64,000 bases of DNA from Paratinospora sagittata (taxonomy: Eukaryota > Streptophyta > Magnoliopsida > Ranunculales > Menispermaceae). Of this stretch, positions 37,120 through 49,439 are shown in pieces. Made by a program: the position numbers and the translations under genes. The notes under the pieces were generated by a model, which saw nothing but the letters and a program-made list of their open reading frames with translations, was not told where the DNA came from and did no database searches. The stretch covers positions 6,523,001 to 6,587,000 of the forward strand of contig CM069601.1 of NCBI GenBank assembly GCA_035771175.1, given 5' to 3'. Numbering within the stretch: position 1 is the stretch's first letter; each line of letters opens with the position of its first letter.

Positions 37120-40100
37120 TGTGACGCCCCGAAAATTATTTCATCTAGCCCATAACCCAATTGCATTTTGCCCAAACTCTATGTGTTGCCTTGATATGTT
37201 TGGTGTTTGTTTGATGATTGTTTAATGTTTGTATAGTTGATGCTTGATAATGTATATAAATATGTGTATCATAAATTGTATATGGGTCATGTTAAATTAA
37301 AGTATAATGCATATGTTATTATTTATGCATGGGCCCATTAAACCATGAATTGATATGGGTTAGGATTGATTGAATAAAAGGATAAATGAGAATGAAAATT
37401 TGGTGTATTAAATGGATTGAACATTTAAAATACATGGAAGCATAAAATTGGTTATGTACATGTGGTTGGTATGGGTAGTATGAGACCAACACATGTGAAG
37501 GTTGGTGCATGAAAGTGGACAAGTGTCCCATGCCCACTTCTCTAATTCAAGAATGTGCTAGAAAGTGAGGTGAGTGGAGGAGAGAATCCAAGAATGTGCT
37601 AGAAAATGAGGTGAGTGGAGGAGAGAATCCAAGAATGTGCTAGAAAATGAGGTGAGTGGAGGAGAGAATCCAAAAATGTGCTAGAAAATGAGGTGAGTGG
37701 AGGAGAGAATCCAAGAATGTGCTAGAAAGTGAGGTGAGTGGAGGAGGGAATCAAGGAAGTGCTAGAAAGAGGTGAGTGGAGAGAAAGGAAAGAAGAAGAG
37801 AAAGAAAAGAAGAGAAAGGAAAGAAGAAGAGAAAGAATGAGAGAGTTGCAGGAGGAAGATCTCTGAGACGTTTTCATCAAAGAGGTAGATCTTTGGAATC
37901 TATGGTCAGATTGAGCTCAAAATTTGTCAGCAAGTTCGTAGCTTATGGTTATTCATTCTGGTCGGTGGAGATCTTGATTCGAGGTTTCTTTTAAGAGATA
38001 TAACCTCTCAAACAAGGCTGGTCGGAAAGTCTAGATTTCTCGCACCGTTTCGGTCAAACTTATATATCTCCTTAATCTACCGTTGGATGGATATAAAATT
38101 TGGTTATGTCGTGTACAACTGATAGTTATACATTCTGAACTGTGGAGATCTTGATTTAGGGACTCTTCTGAGAGATACAACCTCTGAAACAAAGCTAGTC
38201 GGAGATTCTGGATTTCTCGAGGTGTTTCGCTCAAACTTGTAGATCTCGTAAATCTACCGTTCGATGGATATAAAATTTGGGTATGTAGTTTATAACTGAT
38301 ATTTCTGTATTCTGAGCGGTGGAGATGTGTATTAGTCAAGTATTTTGTGTGATATAGTCATCTAAGTTTGAGTATTTGCAGCAGGAAAGGAGAAATTGTC
38401 TGATTTGAGACTTGTTCATCAACTATACATATCTTTTCGGTCCACCGTTGGATTGGGCTGATATTTGGACAGAAGGTTTGTATCTTCAAATACTTCAATA
38501 TGTATGGTTGATTTTGTGATTACATATTTCTGTTGGTATGTTGATACATCTGAACAGAATAGTAAATGAAGAATTGGTAGGGTTGCTTGTATTAGACCTA
38601 AATTTAGAATATGAACTTAGACCTTTCCAAATAGCTTGCATGTCAACTATGTTGACCTAGTTGCCATTGTTGATGAACCCATGATGCAAAATCAGTGATA
38701 TACATGGCTGAACATGGTGACCTAGTGTAAATCGACAATATGGCCTAAGTATGGAAAATTTCATATTTTAGGGCTTTTGATGCTTTTGGCCTAGAATCAT
38801 TGAATTGATGCAACTTATGTTTAATTAAGCATGATTAGAGTTGATTATGCTACTGATTTGGAGGTTGTGACCATATCATGGGTTAGGCCTACTTGTGATC
38901 AAGTGACCAAATTTGGGCATGTTTATGCCTAAGGAATTGAAAATCAGTATTTTTGATTAATAGAATGGTTTATGTATGAGAACTATGCATTAGAGGCCTA
39001 AGTCATGTGATTTGAGTTGAATGATGGGATTAGATGGGATTTAGGCCTATTGTTTATATGTGGGCTGATTTAGGGTTGATGTGTAATGTCTATGTGATTG
39101 AGCATAGAAATTGATGTATGGTAGGATATTGATGTATGTTTCAGGATCTTGATTGGGTTGATTCGGTTTGGTGGTCGTGTGTGGTTAAATACTCTCGCGA
39201 GGCTTGGTTGTGAGTAGACTTCATTTATGATTATATCTTTTATGTCATCATATCACTTATATATTGTATGTTGAAAGCATGAATGTGTTCTAATGTTTTG
39301 AATGATGCATTGATTTGAGAAAACCTTATGACTTTGATTGGGCCCATCTATCTGGCTAATAGGGGGACTTAACCTTGTCATATGAGGGTTTTAGGAAAGG
39401 AAGAGATTGAGGTCAACGGTACGGTGAAATAGACGTGCACTAGTAACCCAAAATAAACATTATTGGGATCAACGGTACGGTGAAATAGACGTATACTAGT
39501 AACCCAATGCATGTGGAATGTGGATCCAAATTGATAAGCTTTTACTTGCATCGAACTTATTATAAATGTTTGATATCTATATGTTATGAGCTTTTAAATC
39601 ATGCTACACATTGACATGCATACATGATATTTATTGATGAGTATTGATAGCATATCTGAATTCTATTCACTGGGCACCGTTGGCTCACCCTCATTTTCCT
39701 CTTTCAGGCCCTTCTGTCCCGAATAAGGGCAAAGGAGTAGTTATATCTTGAGGGCCTTGCCTGCGAGAGAATCCAAAGCCTCGATGTGAGTTTAGAGGCA
39801 TTTTGATTGAATTGTGTTTTAAATTATGAAGTATTATATTTTGGATTATGTAATTATAATACTTACCACATTGTAGTATGGGTGAGTTGGGATTTGTTGG
39901 ATAGACCGTGTGGGCACATGACGGTTTTTATTTGTACCCACAATTTTGGACTTTATGTGTATGTCAATTTTAATGGACTGTAGGGATTATGATTTTATTT
40001 ATGGATCATTTTTATGGACTATCTCTTGTCTTGGATGATTAATACGGTGGGTAATTTTGTTTAGTACCTTTTGATATTATGTCGTTGTTTGAGATAAGGC

Positions 40101-40227
40101 TCGTAGGGTCTCAACCACCTCACGGGAGTTGAGGAGTGGTCGGAGATGCCTACGCCGGGCGTCCCGTCCCGGCATTCCGCACGCCATTCCCTGAGGGGTT
40201 GGTGGTCCGGGGTGCGGGGTCGCCACA
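37120..40227 (+). mobile_element. Solo LTR 'C' in copia, opposite orientation
   Basis: 3,108 bp from TGTGACGCCCCG to GGGGTCGCCACA. Flanks are ATTTT (37115-37119) and ATATT (40228-40232), a duplication with one substitution; undoing it restores the copia reading frame into the LYEDNA motif. It is the inverted relative of A and B. There is no gag-pol. A 41-bp minisatellite lies at 37550-37790. Confidence 0.83.
37550..37790. repeat. 41-bp minisatellite in solo LTR C
   Basis: Unit starts AGAATGTGCTAGAAA and ends GGAGAGAATCCA, at 37550, 37591, 37632, 37673 and 37714, plus a partial sixth copy. Copies are nearly identical, so the expansion is recent compared with the rest of the LTR. Confidence 0.88.
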
Positions 40228-41320
40228 ATATTTAATAGAGGATAATCCACATGATCCTTGAATGTGTTGGATCATAGATCTCAACCATACACATTCACGA
40301 TTTGCTTCATGAATTGCAAGAATCTCAAAGTGATTTGAAGAAGTAGCAACCACTGTTTGCTTCATGGATCGTCATGATATCATAGCATCACCATAAGTAA
40401 AAATATATCATGTTTGTGATCTTGTTTTGTGAGGATCTGATAAGAATCCAACATCTACATATCCAAGCAAATTTGATTTTGTTTTTTTCGAGTAAAATAA
40501 ACCCATATCACTTGTTCCTCAAAGATAACGTAATATATGCTTAATGTCATTCCAATGTCTTCCAGTTGGTGCAGAGTCATATCTTGCAAGTAAATTAACA
40601 AAAAAAACAATATTTGGTCTGGTACAATTTTCTAGATATATAAGTGTGCCTATAGCACTAAGATATGGTAATTCAGGACCAAGAAGTTCTTCATCATTTT
40701 CATGAGGACGAAAAGAGTCTTTATCCACTTCAAGCGACCTAACAACCATTAGGAAACTTAATGGATGTGCCTTGTCCATACGAAATCACTTTAAAACTTT
40801 TTCAATATAATTTGATTGATGGACAAGAACTCCACTTGGAAAACTCTCAATTTGCAGGTCGAGGCAAAATTTTGTTTTTCCAAGATCTGTCATTTCAAAA
40901 TCTTTTTTTCAAATTAGTAGATGTTTTTTCAATTTTTTCATGAGTTCCCACAATATTTAAGTCATCAACATATACAACAACAATCATAAACCTAGTTGAT
41001 GATTTCTAGATAAAAACACATGAGCAAATTTCATTATTCACATAGCCTTCCTTAAGTAGATATTCACTGAGGCGATTGCACCACATACGACCATATTGTT
41101 TTAATCCATATAAAGCCCGTTGTGATGATCCAATGACCTCATGGTTGGCTTGCGAATTTGATAATTACAAACAACATGAGTCCTTTTTTTGTACTAATCA
41201 TTTTATTCAAGCGCTTTCAACTTTATAGACTACCACAATTCAAGTATAAGGCTTAAAAGCTTGAAATCTTTGAAGATCAAGACAAGATCAAGAAATGAAT
41301 GTAATTTTCTTTTATATATC

Positions 41321-42040
41321 TTTTTTTTTTTTTGAGAACCCCTCATCTCAATAATATTAATAAAAAACTAGGAGCAGACTCCTCAAATACAATATCAGCG
41401 ATAATAGGAGGAATTTCCTCGATCCACACATGGGGGGATTAATTACACAACCCATACCTACTGAGACGATTAACAACTCTATTGCACTCTCGCAGAATTG
41501 CCTCTATCGATACACTCTCCCAATGGTTTAACAAAACCCTACAATCTTCCCCCAGTTCACCCACTTCGGAAAGATCATGGATGTGCTTTTTAAGCTCCAT
41601 AATCACTCCATTTGAGTCGCTCTCAATCATATCAATAGGGACACCAGTTTCTAATGCAAACTCCAAGCCGATTCTTAATGCACTTAATTCAGCTGCCAAT
41701 GCATGGATACCTCCCATTTCATAAGATGTTTTTGCCACTATAATATTCCCAAGGTAGTCTCTCACCATAATACCAACACCAATATCTCATTTATTATCCA
41801 AACGTGCATCCACATTCATTTTTAATTTGTTTTGAGGGGGAGGTTGCCACTTTCGATTTCTATTGATGCCTGCATCTTCAGATGAGTCACCTTGAAATGA
41901 CTGTGAATTGAGTAATGTGAGGTCCGAGCGTAGGCTCTTTATCGGTGCATAATAAGGAGTTTGTACCCGCTCCATTATCAGAAGGAGGGAGATTGTGGTT
42001 TTAGTTGAAAATGATGCATTATTTTCTTGAAAAATCATGA
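41321..42040 (-). pseudogene. Truncated LINE with RNase H domain and poly(A) tail
   Basis: Minus-strand frame 41768-41439 encodes a LINE C-terminal RNase H-like domain (with AAELSALRIGLEFALETG, an IESDSNGVIMELKKH stretch, and ILRECNRVVNRLSRYGLCN), and 42038-41787 encodes the segment before it (NKLKMNVDARLDNK). It ends in a T run of 13 at 41321-41333 on the plus strand, the poly(A) tail of a minus-strand LINE. A stop near 41787 separates the two frames. The 5' part is missing, as is usual for LINE copies. Confidence 0.82.
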
Positions 42041-42691
42041 AATTTATGTTGTTGACATGTATAATATATTCGTTGAATGATACACGCGTTTAATAGTTGT
42101 TTTAAATGATTTTAAATGTCATGTTTCCTTAAATTCATATGATTGTCACATCAAGAGATACATTCACTGAGCTTGTTGATTGCTCACTCCATTTCCTCCA
42201 ATATTTCAAGTACAGAATCAAGGGGAAAAGGAAAGACTAGAGAGTGACTAACACGTGATCCATATTCGCCTTTGTTTATGTATGTATGCTTGGAGGAAAT
42301 GGGTTATATTTTTTTTTATTTTGACATGTATAATTATCACATACTATATATATAATATCACCTAGATGGGTTGTGTGGTAATGTGGACATAGTTAAATAC
42401 TTTACTTGTACAATGCTTGTGATGATGGAATGTGATGATCATACGTATCTATCACGTGAGAATTTGATTTGTGGAATGAATGAGATAATTATCTATATAT
42501 ATATATTGGATTGATTTGTCGTATATCAGGTTGTGAGAGGTCCATTTTATGGGAAGATGCTGTCAAGATTTTGGAGATTTGTAAAATTCTGTTAAGGCTG
42601 ACAACGTATTATATATTGTATGCAGGGTATGTACAATGTATAGTACACTGTGTCGATCATGACGTCAGTTTACGTAAGGGGCGTCGTGACA
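42041..42691 (+). mobile_element. Fragment of an LTR of the TGTRACGCC family
   Basis: Only the 3' part remains, ending GGGGCGTCGTGACA at 42691. It has the family-type CATTCACTGAG...CAAGTACAG segment near 42160-42210 and a CATGACGTCA block near the end, as in the LTR at 46625-49439. The left side is cut by the LINE or lost. Confidence 0.6.
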
Positions 42692-42950
42692 TCACTTGTT
42701 TTCATCTTCCCTGTCACCTCTGCCATAGCCAGTAAAGAGTTGTCGAAGTGCCATGGCTCGTTTGCTAGCACTCTTCTTCAATCAATGGTATGGCTGAACT
42801 GAACCAGGAACACGTCATTACCTACATAAAAAAAAAGTCATCTTCCGACTTGGCGACCATGCTTGTTTCATCGTTCTTTTAAAAGCCTCCTTGTTGATTC
42901 TTCGTCGAGTGATGACCGTCTCATAGAGACAGAGGTCCAAGTCATAAATG
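42692..42950. other. Unassigned
   Basis: No coding frame, repeat or known element is supported here. Confidence 0.4.
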
Positions 42951-43100
42951 TCCAGATGATCTTAGGTTGTAGGATCTTATTCTAGAATTGCTCAGAGTTT
43001 GTGCATTTCATAAATTTTCAAATGAGCACGATCTTTAAATGTTTTTGAAAAATGATTTCAATCATGCTTCATCTTCATTGAGTAACTAATTTTCTAATAA
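42950..43100. repeat. LTR-like fragment, direct copy of 50188-50345
   Basis: ATGATCTTAGGTTGTAGGATC at 42957 matches ATGATCTTTAGGTTGTAGGG at 50191, and similarity continues through ATTGCTC and AATGAGCA. Both lie in the same orientation on the two sides of the copia element at 43990-50170. Confidence 0.6.
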
Positions 43101-43139
43101 GGCCCTCAAGTCAACTTAACAGAATTATAGAAATGTCTT

Positions 43140-43400
43140 ACCCTTATACTCTCTTCCATTGTTTTGTCCTCAAATACATAATCTTTTTCATATTTTGATT
43201 TTCTTCTTTAGCTTTCTATTCCTCAAACTTAACAAAGTCTCATCTTTAGTCATTATAAAGTAAACCCAATCTACAAAAGTTATCAATGAAGCTAACAAAA
43301 TTGTTTGTTTGTTTCTTAGATCAGTTGACCTATGTTGGTCCCCAAACATCTTAATGCATATAATCAACCAGTCCTAGAATATATATGGTATTAATTGATG
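43140..43400 (-). pseudogene. Copia integrase core relic
   Basis: The minus strand gives a DVWGPT stretch, then NNFVSFIDNF, then KKIMYLRTKQW, matching the copia integrase catalytic core in order (Asp in DVWGP, the VSFIDDF strand and the LRTDNG region). Several stops, and the second Asp is lost (TKQW instead of TDNG). It belongs to neither neighbouring copia element in an obvious way. Confidence 0.65.
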
Positions 43401-43989
43401 AAGTAGTGAAGAGAAACAATAATCACAAATTTTTTACTAAACATCTTGAGAATGGTTGATCATAATATATATATAGCCAATGATGATCATAAATGTTTGT
43501 ACGAAGCTTGCATGATTTAATAAATATATAGTATTTTTTGATAGATAATGTCCTTGAGTGACAATCAAGTTTGACAAGTAGACTTGGGTATAAACCTAGG
43601 CGGCTAGGCCTTCTTATAATTACATCAACAATGTATGTAACTTTTAAATAATCAGCCATAAGTCGCTTTGAAAAAAAAAAGAAAAGATAAAGAGATAACC
43701 ATAAATAAATAATGCTAAAGTGATTGGAATGTTGTACGGACATCCTATCATCTTTTGATTACATTGGATTACATTAAATCACGTATTGAGATATGAATCA
43801 ATGAAAATCCAAAGTTGATAAGATTATATGGTACACAAAGCTTTGAGAAGAGATGTTTCCCTTTCCTCTTTTGAATTGAGTTATAGCAGAAATCAATTTT
43901 TTATGGAAGTATGAAGGCATTGAAGGTCTTGAAGTTTGAAGTTTTTAGTGTACAATTTGAAGTTAGTTAATAACTGAAGTATGTCAAGT
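43401..43989. other. Spacer before the copia 5' LTR
   Basis: AT-rich; no gene or structured repeat I can support. Confidence 0.4.
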
Positions 43990-44201
43990 TGTTAGAAGTT
44001 AGTTACTTGATCACGCGTACAGCTCATGTACAGCTCGTGTACAACTCATGTACAGCTCATTATGAAGCTCTGTTCTCAGTATATATATACATGTAACTGT
44101 AGCCGTTGTTAATTAATTCAAATAAGAATTTTTCCCTCTTACTTCTTCTATGTTTTCTCCTTGCTTTCATTCTTTTATTCTTCTTGTTCCTTGTTGTAAT
44201 A
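43990..44201 (+). repeat. 5' LTR of the plus-strand copia element
   Basis: Starts TGTTAGAAGTTAGTTACTTG and ends TTGTTGTAATA, where a final CA seems lost by mutation. A TATATATATA stretch near 44080 is the likely promoter. GTACAGCTCAT occurs four times head to tail at 44017-44060 (11-bp unit). Confidence 0.7.
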
Positions 44202-44214
44202 TGGTACCAGAGCA
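44202..44214 (+). promoter_or_regulatory. Primer-binding site (tRNA-Met type)
   Basis: TGGTACCAGAGCA matches the usual TGGTATCAGAGC priming site at one changed base, directly after the LTR. Confidence 0.75.
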
Positions 44215-44278
44215 AGTTGCTGAAGCTGTTGATTTTTCTCTCTAATCTGAAACATTGCAACTTTGCGTCTTTGATCAC

Positions 44279-45202
44279 ATGAAAACTCTTGGTTCTAGTA
44301 GTTTCATGGTGCAAAGTGGCAAGTCCGCCATTAATGATTCTTCGAGTCCTTATTTTCTTCATCATTCAGACAATCCAGGACTCATTCTTGTCTCGCAACA
44401 ACTCACAGGAGATAACTATGCCTCCTGGAGTCAAGCTATGACGATTGCACTTTCTGTGAAGGATAAGCTTGGTTTTATCAATGGATCGATTCCAAAACCT
44501 GAAGGTACTGATATAGTTCTTCTCAATTCTTGGATTAGGAACAATAACATGGTGCTTTCATGGTTATTGAACTTTGTTTCTAAAGACATTTCTGCTAGTA
44601 TAACTTTCTCTGAATCTGCGTATGATATATGGCTTGACCTTCGAGATCATTTCCAGCAAAGTAATGGCCCTAGAATCTTCCAACTTCGTCATGAATTGAT
44701 CAATCGTACACAGAACCATACCTCTGTTAGTGTATACATCAGTAAGCTGAAGACTTTATGGGAAGAATTGAGTAATTTTAGGCCTCATTGTACATGTGGT
44801 AAATGTACTTATGGTGGTGTTAAGGATCTGCATTCATACTTTCAAATGGAGTATGTTATGTCATTTGTAATAGGGTTAACCAATTTTTTTTCCCAAGTTA
44901 GAGGTCAGTTACTGTTGTTAGATCCTATTCCACCTATAAACAACGTTTTCTTCTTGATTTCTCAAGAAAAACTTCAAAGAACCATTGGTTCTCAGATCAG
45001 CCATGGTACTCTTGATTCTGTGAATAATGTTGCATTTGTCATTCGAAATGCTACTGATAAGAACTCTAATCCTGCTGCTGGTAATTCTAGAAGAAACAAA
45101 TACCAAAAGCAAGAGAGACCTCTATGCACTCATTGTAACTTTCATGGCCACACTATTGACATATGTTATAAGCTTCATGGTTACCCACCTGGATATAAGT
45201 AG
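44279..45202 (+). pseudogene. Copia gag (Retrotran_gag/UBN2 type)
   Basis: 307 codons from the ATG at 44279; the frame is open further upstream only through a TTG. It contains the copia N-terminal gag block (LTGDNYASWSQAMTIAL near residue 45), the SVKDKLGFINGS segment, the LWEELSNFRPHC part and a terminal knuckle CTHCNFHGHTIDICYKLHGY, which keeps C-x2-C-x3-H-x4-C spacing. The TAG at 45200-45202 is probably a nonsense change, since gag-like sequence continues to about 45400. Gag would package the element RNA in virus-like particles. Confidence 0.85.
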
Positions 45203-45420
45203 AAACAGAAGAAAGATACTGTGAACGTTAATCAAGTGTCTACTCTACCTTCTGCTGATGTTCAACCTGATCAAGATATTGGCAATATTGGAGGTTTTAT
45301 CAAAAATCTGAACAACAATCAGGATCAGCAATTGATGACCATGCTATCGTCTCATCTTTTATCATCTATTAAGATTAATTAGCAGCAAGATGTTCCATCC
45401 ACTTCTTACTTGACAGGTAC

Positions 45421-46624
45421 TTGTTTTCTGTTTCTTTGAACTCTATCTTTGCATCAGAAACAATTTGGATTGTTGATTCCAGAGCATCTAGACACATTTG
45501 TTCAAATGCAAATGTTTTTCTATTCATGAAGCCACTAACGAATTCTACAATTACTTTGCCAAATAATCAATTCATTCATGTTAGCATGTATGGAGATGTG
45601 CGATTGTCTCCAACTTTGATTCTCAAAGATGTTTTGTTTGTTCCTCAGTTCAAATTTAATCTAATTTCAGTAAGTGCTATCATTATTGATTCAAGGCTTA
45701 TGATCAATTTCTTCCACGATCATTTTCTAATTTAGGACAGCAACAAGAAGATGATTGGCAAGGGTGATCGTATTGAAGGCTTATATGTGTTCAATGCAGA
45801 TTCCATGGGAGTTCCATTAGGACATGATTTTTCTTTTAGTGTTAATAATGTGTCTATTCATACTTGGCACAACCGACTTGGACATTTATCTTCTAAATGC
45901 TTAGATCTTTTGAAAGATCATTTACACTTTATGGATTCAAAATGTACTAATAATGATCCTTGTTACATTTGTTCATTAGCAAAGCAAAGAAGATTACCAT
46001 TTGTTTCTCATAATCATATGTCTACATCACCATTTGATCTCATTCATTGTGACATTTGGGGTCCCTTTCCTATCAGCTCTCGTTTTGGTCACAGATTTTT
46101 CCTCACTATTGTTGATGATTGTACAAGATTCACTTAGTTGTTCCTTCTCAAGCATAAATCAGATGTCGCGACGGTTATTCCTCACTTCTTCAACATGGTG
46201 CTCACTCAATTCAACATCAACATTAAAGCCTTTCAATCTGATAATGGTAAGGAGTTGCACTTTACTGAGTTTTTTCGTGAGAAAGGAGTTCTTCATCAAT
46301 TTTCTTGTGTAGAACGACCTCAACAAAACTCCATGGTTGAACACAAACATCAACATCTTCTAAATGTTGCTCGTACTTTGTATTTTCAATCTCGTGTTCC
46401 TATTTCCTTTTGGACTGAGTGTGTGCTCACTGCTATGTTTCTCATCAATAGGACCCCTTCTCCATTACTTGGGAATAAGTCTCCTTTTGAACTTCTCTAC
46501 AAGGCTGCTATTGATTATTCCTCTCTTAGAGTTTTTGGTTGTTTCGCATTTTGTTTCTACATTATCAGCTCATAGAGGTAAGTTTGATCCTCGAGCTAGA
46601 CTTTGCATCTTCTTGGGGTATCCA
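45421..46624 (+). pseudogene. Copia protease and integrase part
   Basis: 45421-45735 holds the protease motif as VDSRASRHIC, where the catalytic DSGA has become DSRA. After a TAG at 45733, the same frame continues with the pre-integrase zinc region (HTWHNRLGHLSS, CYICSLAKQRR), the first integrase Asp (HCDIWGPF), a second TAG at 46135 within RFT, the SDNGKELHF second Asp and the Glu within ERPQQNSMVEHKHQ. A frameshift near 46550 moves the SSLRVFGC part into another frame ending at the solo LTR. Order and motifs are standard copia; catalytic loss is clear for the protease. Confidence 0.85.
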
Positions 46625-49439
46625 TGTAACGCCCGTATCTTAGGATGACGTCATTTTGACCCGTAGAGTACTCGTATACATATCCGTATACGTATTTGAT
46701 GCTCGGCACATGTTGGTTCAAGTGTCTTTTCATGATTTAAGTTGTTAATGTGTGTGTAAATTTTTGGAATGATCAGAGACCCGTTCGACATCGAAACATT
46801 TCGAAAATGGTGTTTTGGATCAGTGAAGCTCGCTCCATGGAAGAAGAAATTTATGTCACTGATTACATCAATGGTTTGATCTCCTAGATCCATGGTCCGA
46901 TAGAGCTAAAATTTTGTCAGCTTATTCTTCTCTGATAGATCTTCATTATGAACGGTGAGATCTTGATCGGAGTTGTCTATTGTGAGATATAAGACTCCAA
47001 ACATTGTTTCTCGAATTTGCGGATTTTCTTGCACAGTTTTGATCAAACGGTTGGATCTCGTAATTCCACCGTTGGATTGAGCTGAAATTTTACCAAATGG
47101 TTGTTAACTAGCATATAAAACGTTTAAGCGGTTAAGATGTTGCATTGGTGAGTATTTTTCCATAAATTGATTATCTAAGTGCAAGTAATTGCAACAGAAA
47201 AAAACTATGCCTTTTATTTAAGTGTTTTTTTTAGTGTGGGCCCAAAATGCCACTTAACCTCTATATAAATCATTGGAACGTGATTTCTCTCATTATTTAC
47301 TTCCAAAAGAGGCTAAGGAGCTTGGAGAAGAGGAAAAAAAGGGGAGAGGAGAAAGGAGAGAGAAAGCTAGGGTTTTGGTGCTTTCATGCCCAAAATCCTT
47401 CCGAGATATATCATTCTCTCTCATTTTCTTCATTCTATCTCTTTAGCATGTGAAAGCATGCTTTATTTTGACCTAGAGTTTGTATGAATTCCTGAATTTA
47501 AGGGAGTGGTGGAAAACCAATGTTGGACTTAGGTCTTGAATTTGAGATATGTGTATCTAGATGGTATGTAGTCCAAAAATGGTGAAACCTCCAATTTCTA
47601 ACAAGAAATTGGAGGGGTTTCATGGATTTGACCTAAACTAAGATTTTAGACCTAGGGTTTACTATTTAAATTGTATGTGATTTATGTGGATTAGATGGGT
47701 AAATGTGGACGTATGAAACTCCAATTTACTGATCTTGATTAGTGGATAACCCTAGTGTAGTGTAATTTTGGTCTAGGCCATGTAATTTGAAAAATTATCA
47801 TGTAATTTGGGGATTTGCTCAAATTGGGGCTTTTGACCTAAACCAAGTCAATTGGTTAAATTGACTTGGGAATTATCTAATTGGATGCAAATTGAATGAA
47901 ATTATGAGTTTAGAATGGTTGGACATGTGTTAGAATTGAATGACCTAATTCAATTCTGCTCTATGCCTATTGGAGAGATTTTTTTCCAAATTGGGGCATA
48001 TGCTATGTATTGGCTTAAATTGGGGATTTTGACCTAGACTTGGTCAATTGATTAAATTGACATGAAATTAGTCTAATTGACCTTAAGTATGATTAAATGC
48101 CTAGTATTATAGTGGTTGGATCATGAGGATCAACCTATTGCATTCAATTTTGGTTAAATGTGGGTTAATGTAGTATTAAATAGTTAAATTGAGCAATATG
48201 GGATTGACTCATGTGTTAGACTATTTTAAAATCTTAATTAGCTTTTGATTTGGGTTTAAACGTGGTGGTTTAGCACACTTTAAGGCTGCTTTTCAATTTT
48301 GGTAAACCATGTTATTTCAGGATCTTGTGGTTGATCTATATAACCCAAATAGCCAATTGGGGATTGAGTTGTATTGGGTGATTGTGGCATCCTAGTGCTT
48401 TTTGGAATTAGAAATTGGATTGGCTCGGTTTAGCCAATCAAGTGGCGAGTGTTTCTTTTACTTGTGAATTTTATATGTGACATTGTAGTATAAAATGTTT
48501 TAAATGCTTGTATAATGTAGTATGCATAATTTATTGAATTCATAAACTATATTTGAGCATAGCCAGTTGGGAAAGCAGTTGAGTTATGTGCATTCTCTAA
48601 GCTTGGGATTTCTTATGGAATCCCATTGAGCCGACCGAGAATACTCAATTGTGGACCTTACAAAGGATTTCTATGGGCTGTGTATGTTAGGATTCGCCTA
48701 GACATGGTACTTGTCTTGGTGGGCAAATCCTATGGTTCATACAATCCATAGGAATTCTGAAAGATACGGGTAAGAAGTCGATCGGGCATGGGTTTCGCTT
48801 ACACATGGACCTTGTATTAATTCTTACTCAAGAGGTATTAGGTTGCATATGCATGTTTATAAAATGGTATGCATTGTCTTGTTTATGACATGATACATTA
48901 TATTGGCAAGTATGTAATATTGCTTACACCCATGATTATTTAAATGGTTTTAATGATTCTTGCAATATTTTACTTAAATGCATATATATGTTGCCACTTG
49001 TATAGAACATTCACTAAGTTTGTTGTAGTTCACCCTCATCCTTATCTTTTCAGGATCTGATAGGAAGGAGAAAGGGAAAGCTTAGCTGCGAAGCGTTCTC
49101 GTACTGTTATTGACGTAGGTGTTTAGTACTTTTTAGCAATTTATTTTGATAAATTGTACTATGTAACACCTAATGATTATACTTAACATTTGGATGGGTT
49201 TGTACTTATAGTTAAGTATATTATGTACTTTTGAACACTATGGCCTTGGAGAAAAATTTTCTGGTTGTCATTTTAGATATGTTTTATATGATGATCTTAT
49301 ATTATGTCTATGTGTTTATTATTGTGTATTTAGGATTATGGTTTGTGTTAGAAGGCTTAACGGGACACTGTGTATGTCGAGGGAGGATATACACGGGGTT
49401 TCGTGCCCGTCATGACGTCACGGATAGTGGGTCCTGACA
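46625..49439 (+). mobile_element. Solo LTR in the copia element, perfect TSD ATCCA
   Basis: 2,815 bp from TGTAACGCCCGTATC to GTGGGTCCTGACA. Both flanks are ATCCA (46620-46624 and 49440-49444), and dropping the insert plus one copy joins the copia frame within FLGYP...GIKGYKLYD. It carries a GCTCGCTCCATGG block, CATGACGTCACGG near the 3' end and a pyrimidine-rich TTATCTTTTCAG at 49040. There is no gag-pol. Short open frames within it are not genes. Confidence 0.9.

Larger units (their letters stand above)
30589..41180 (-). mobile_element. 5'-truncated Ty1/copia retrotransposon with nested solo LTRs
   Basis: On the minus strand the pieces run reverse transcriptase (about 41130-40380), RNase H (40370-40228, then 37119-36965, then 31353-31190), 3' untranslated region and 3' LTR (30885-30589). 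The catalytic YVDD is at 40972-40961, and the RNase H start reads KQTVVATSSNHFE. Three solo LTRs break RNase H; their 5-bp duplications restore the copia frame at the junctions. gag, protease, integrase and 5' LTR are missing. Several stops make it non-functional. Confidence 0.85.

Noticed and set aside
37550..37790. CRISPR-like regular repeats
   Set aside because: The 41-bp units are directly adjacent with no unique spacers, in a plant LTR; this is a minisatellite.
37776..37994. Lys/Arg/Glu-rich small protein
   Set aside because: The charged part comes from a GAAAGGAAGAAG purine tract in solo LTR C.
49231..49437. Small membrane-like frame before the copia RT part
   Set aside because: Lies wholly in the solo LTR at 46625-49439.
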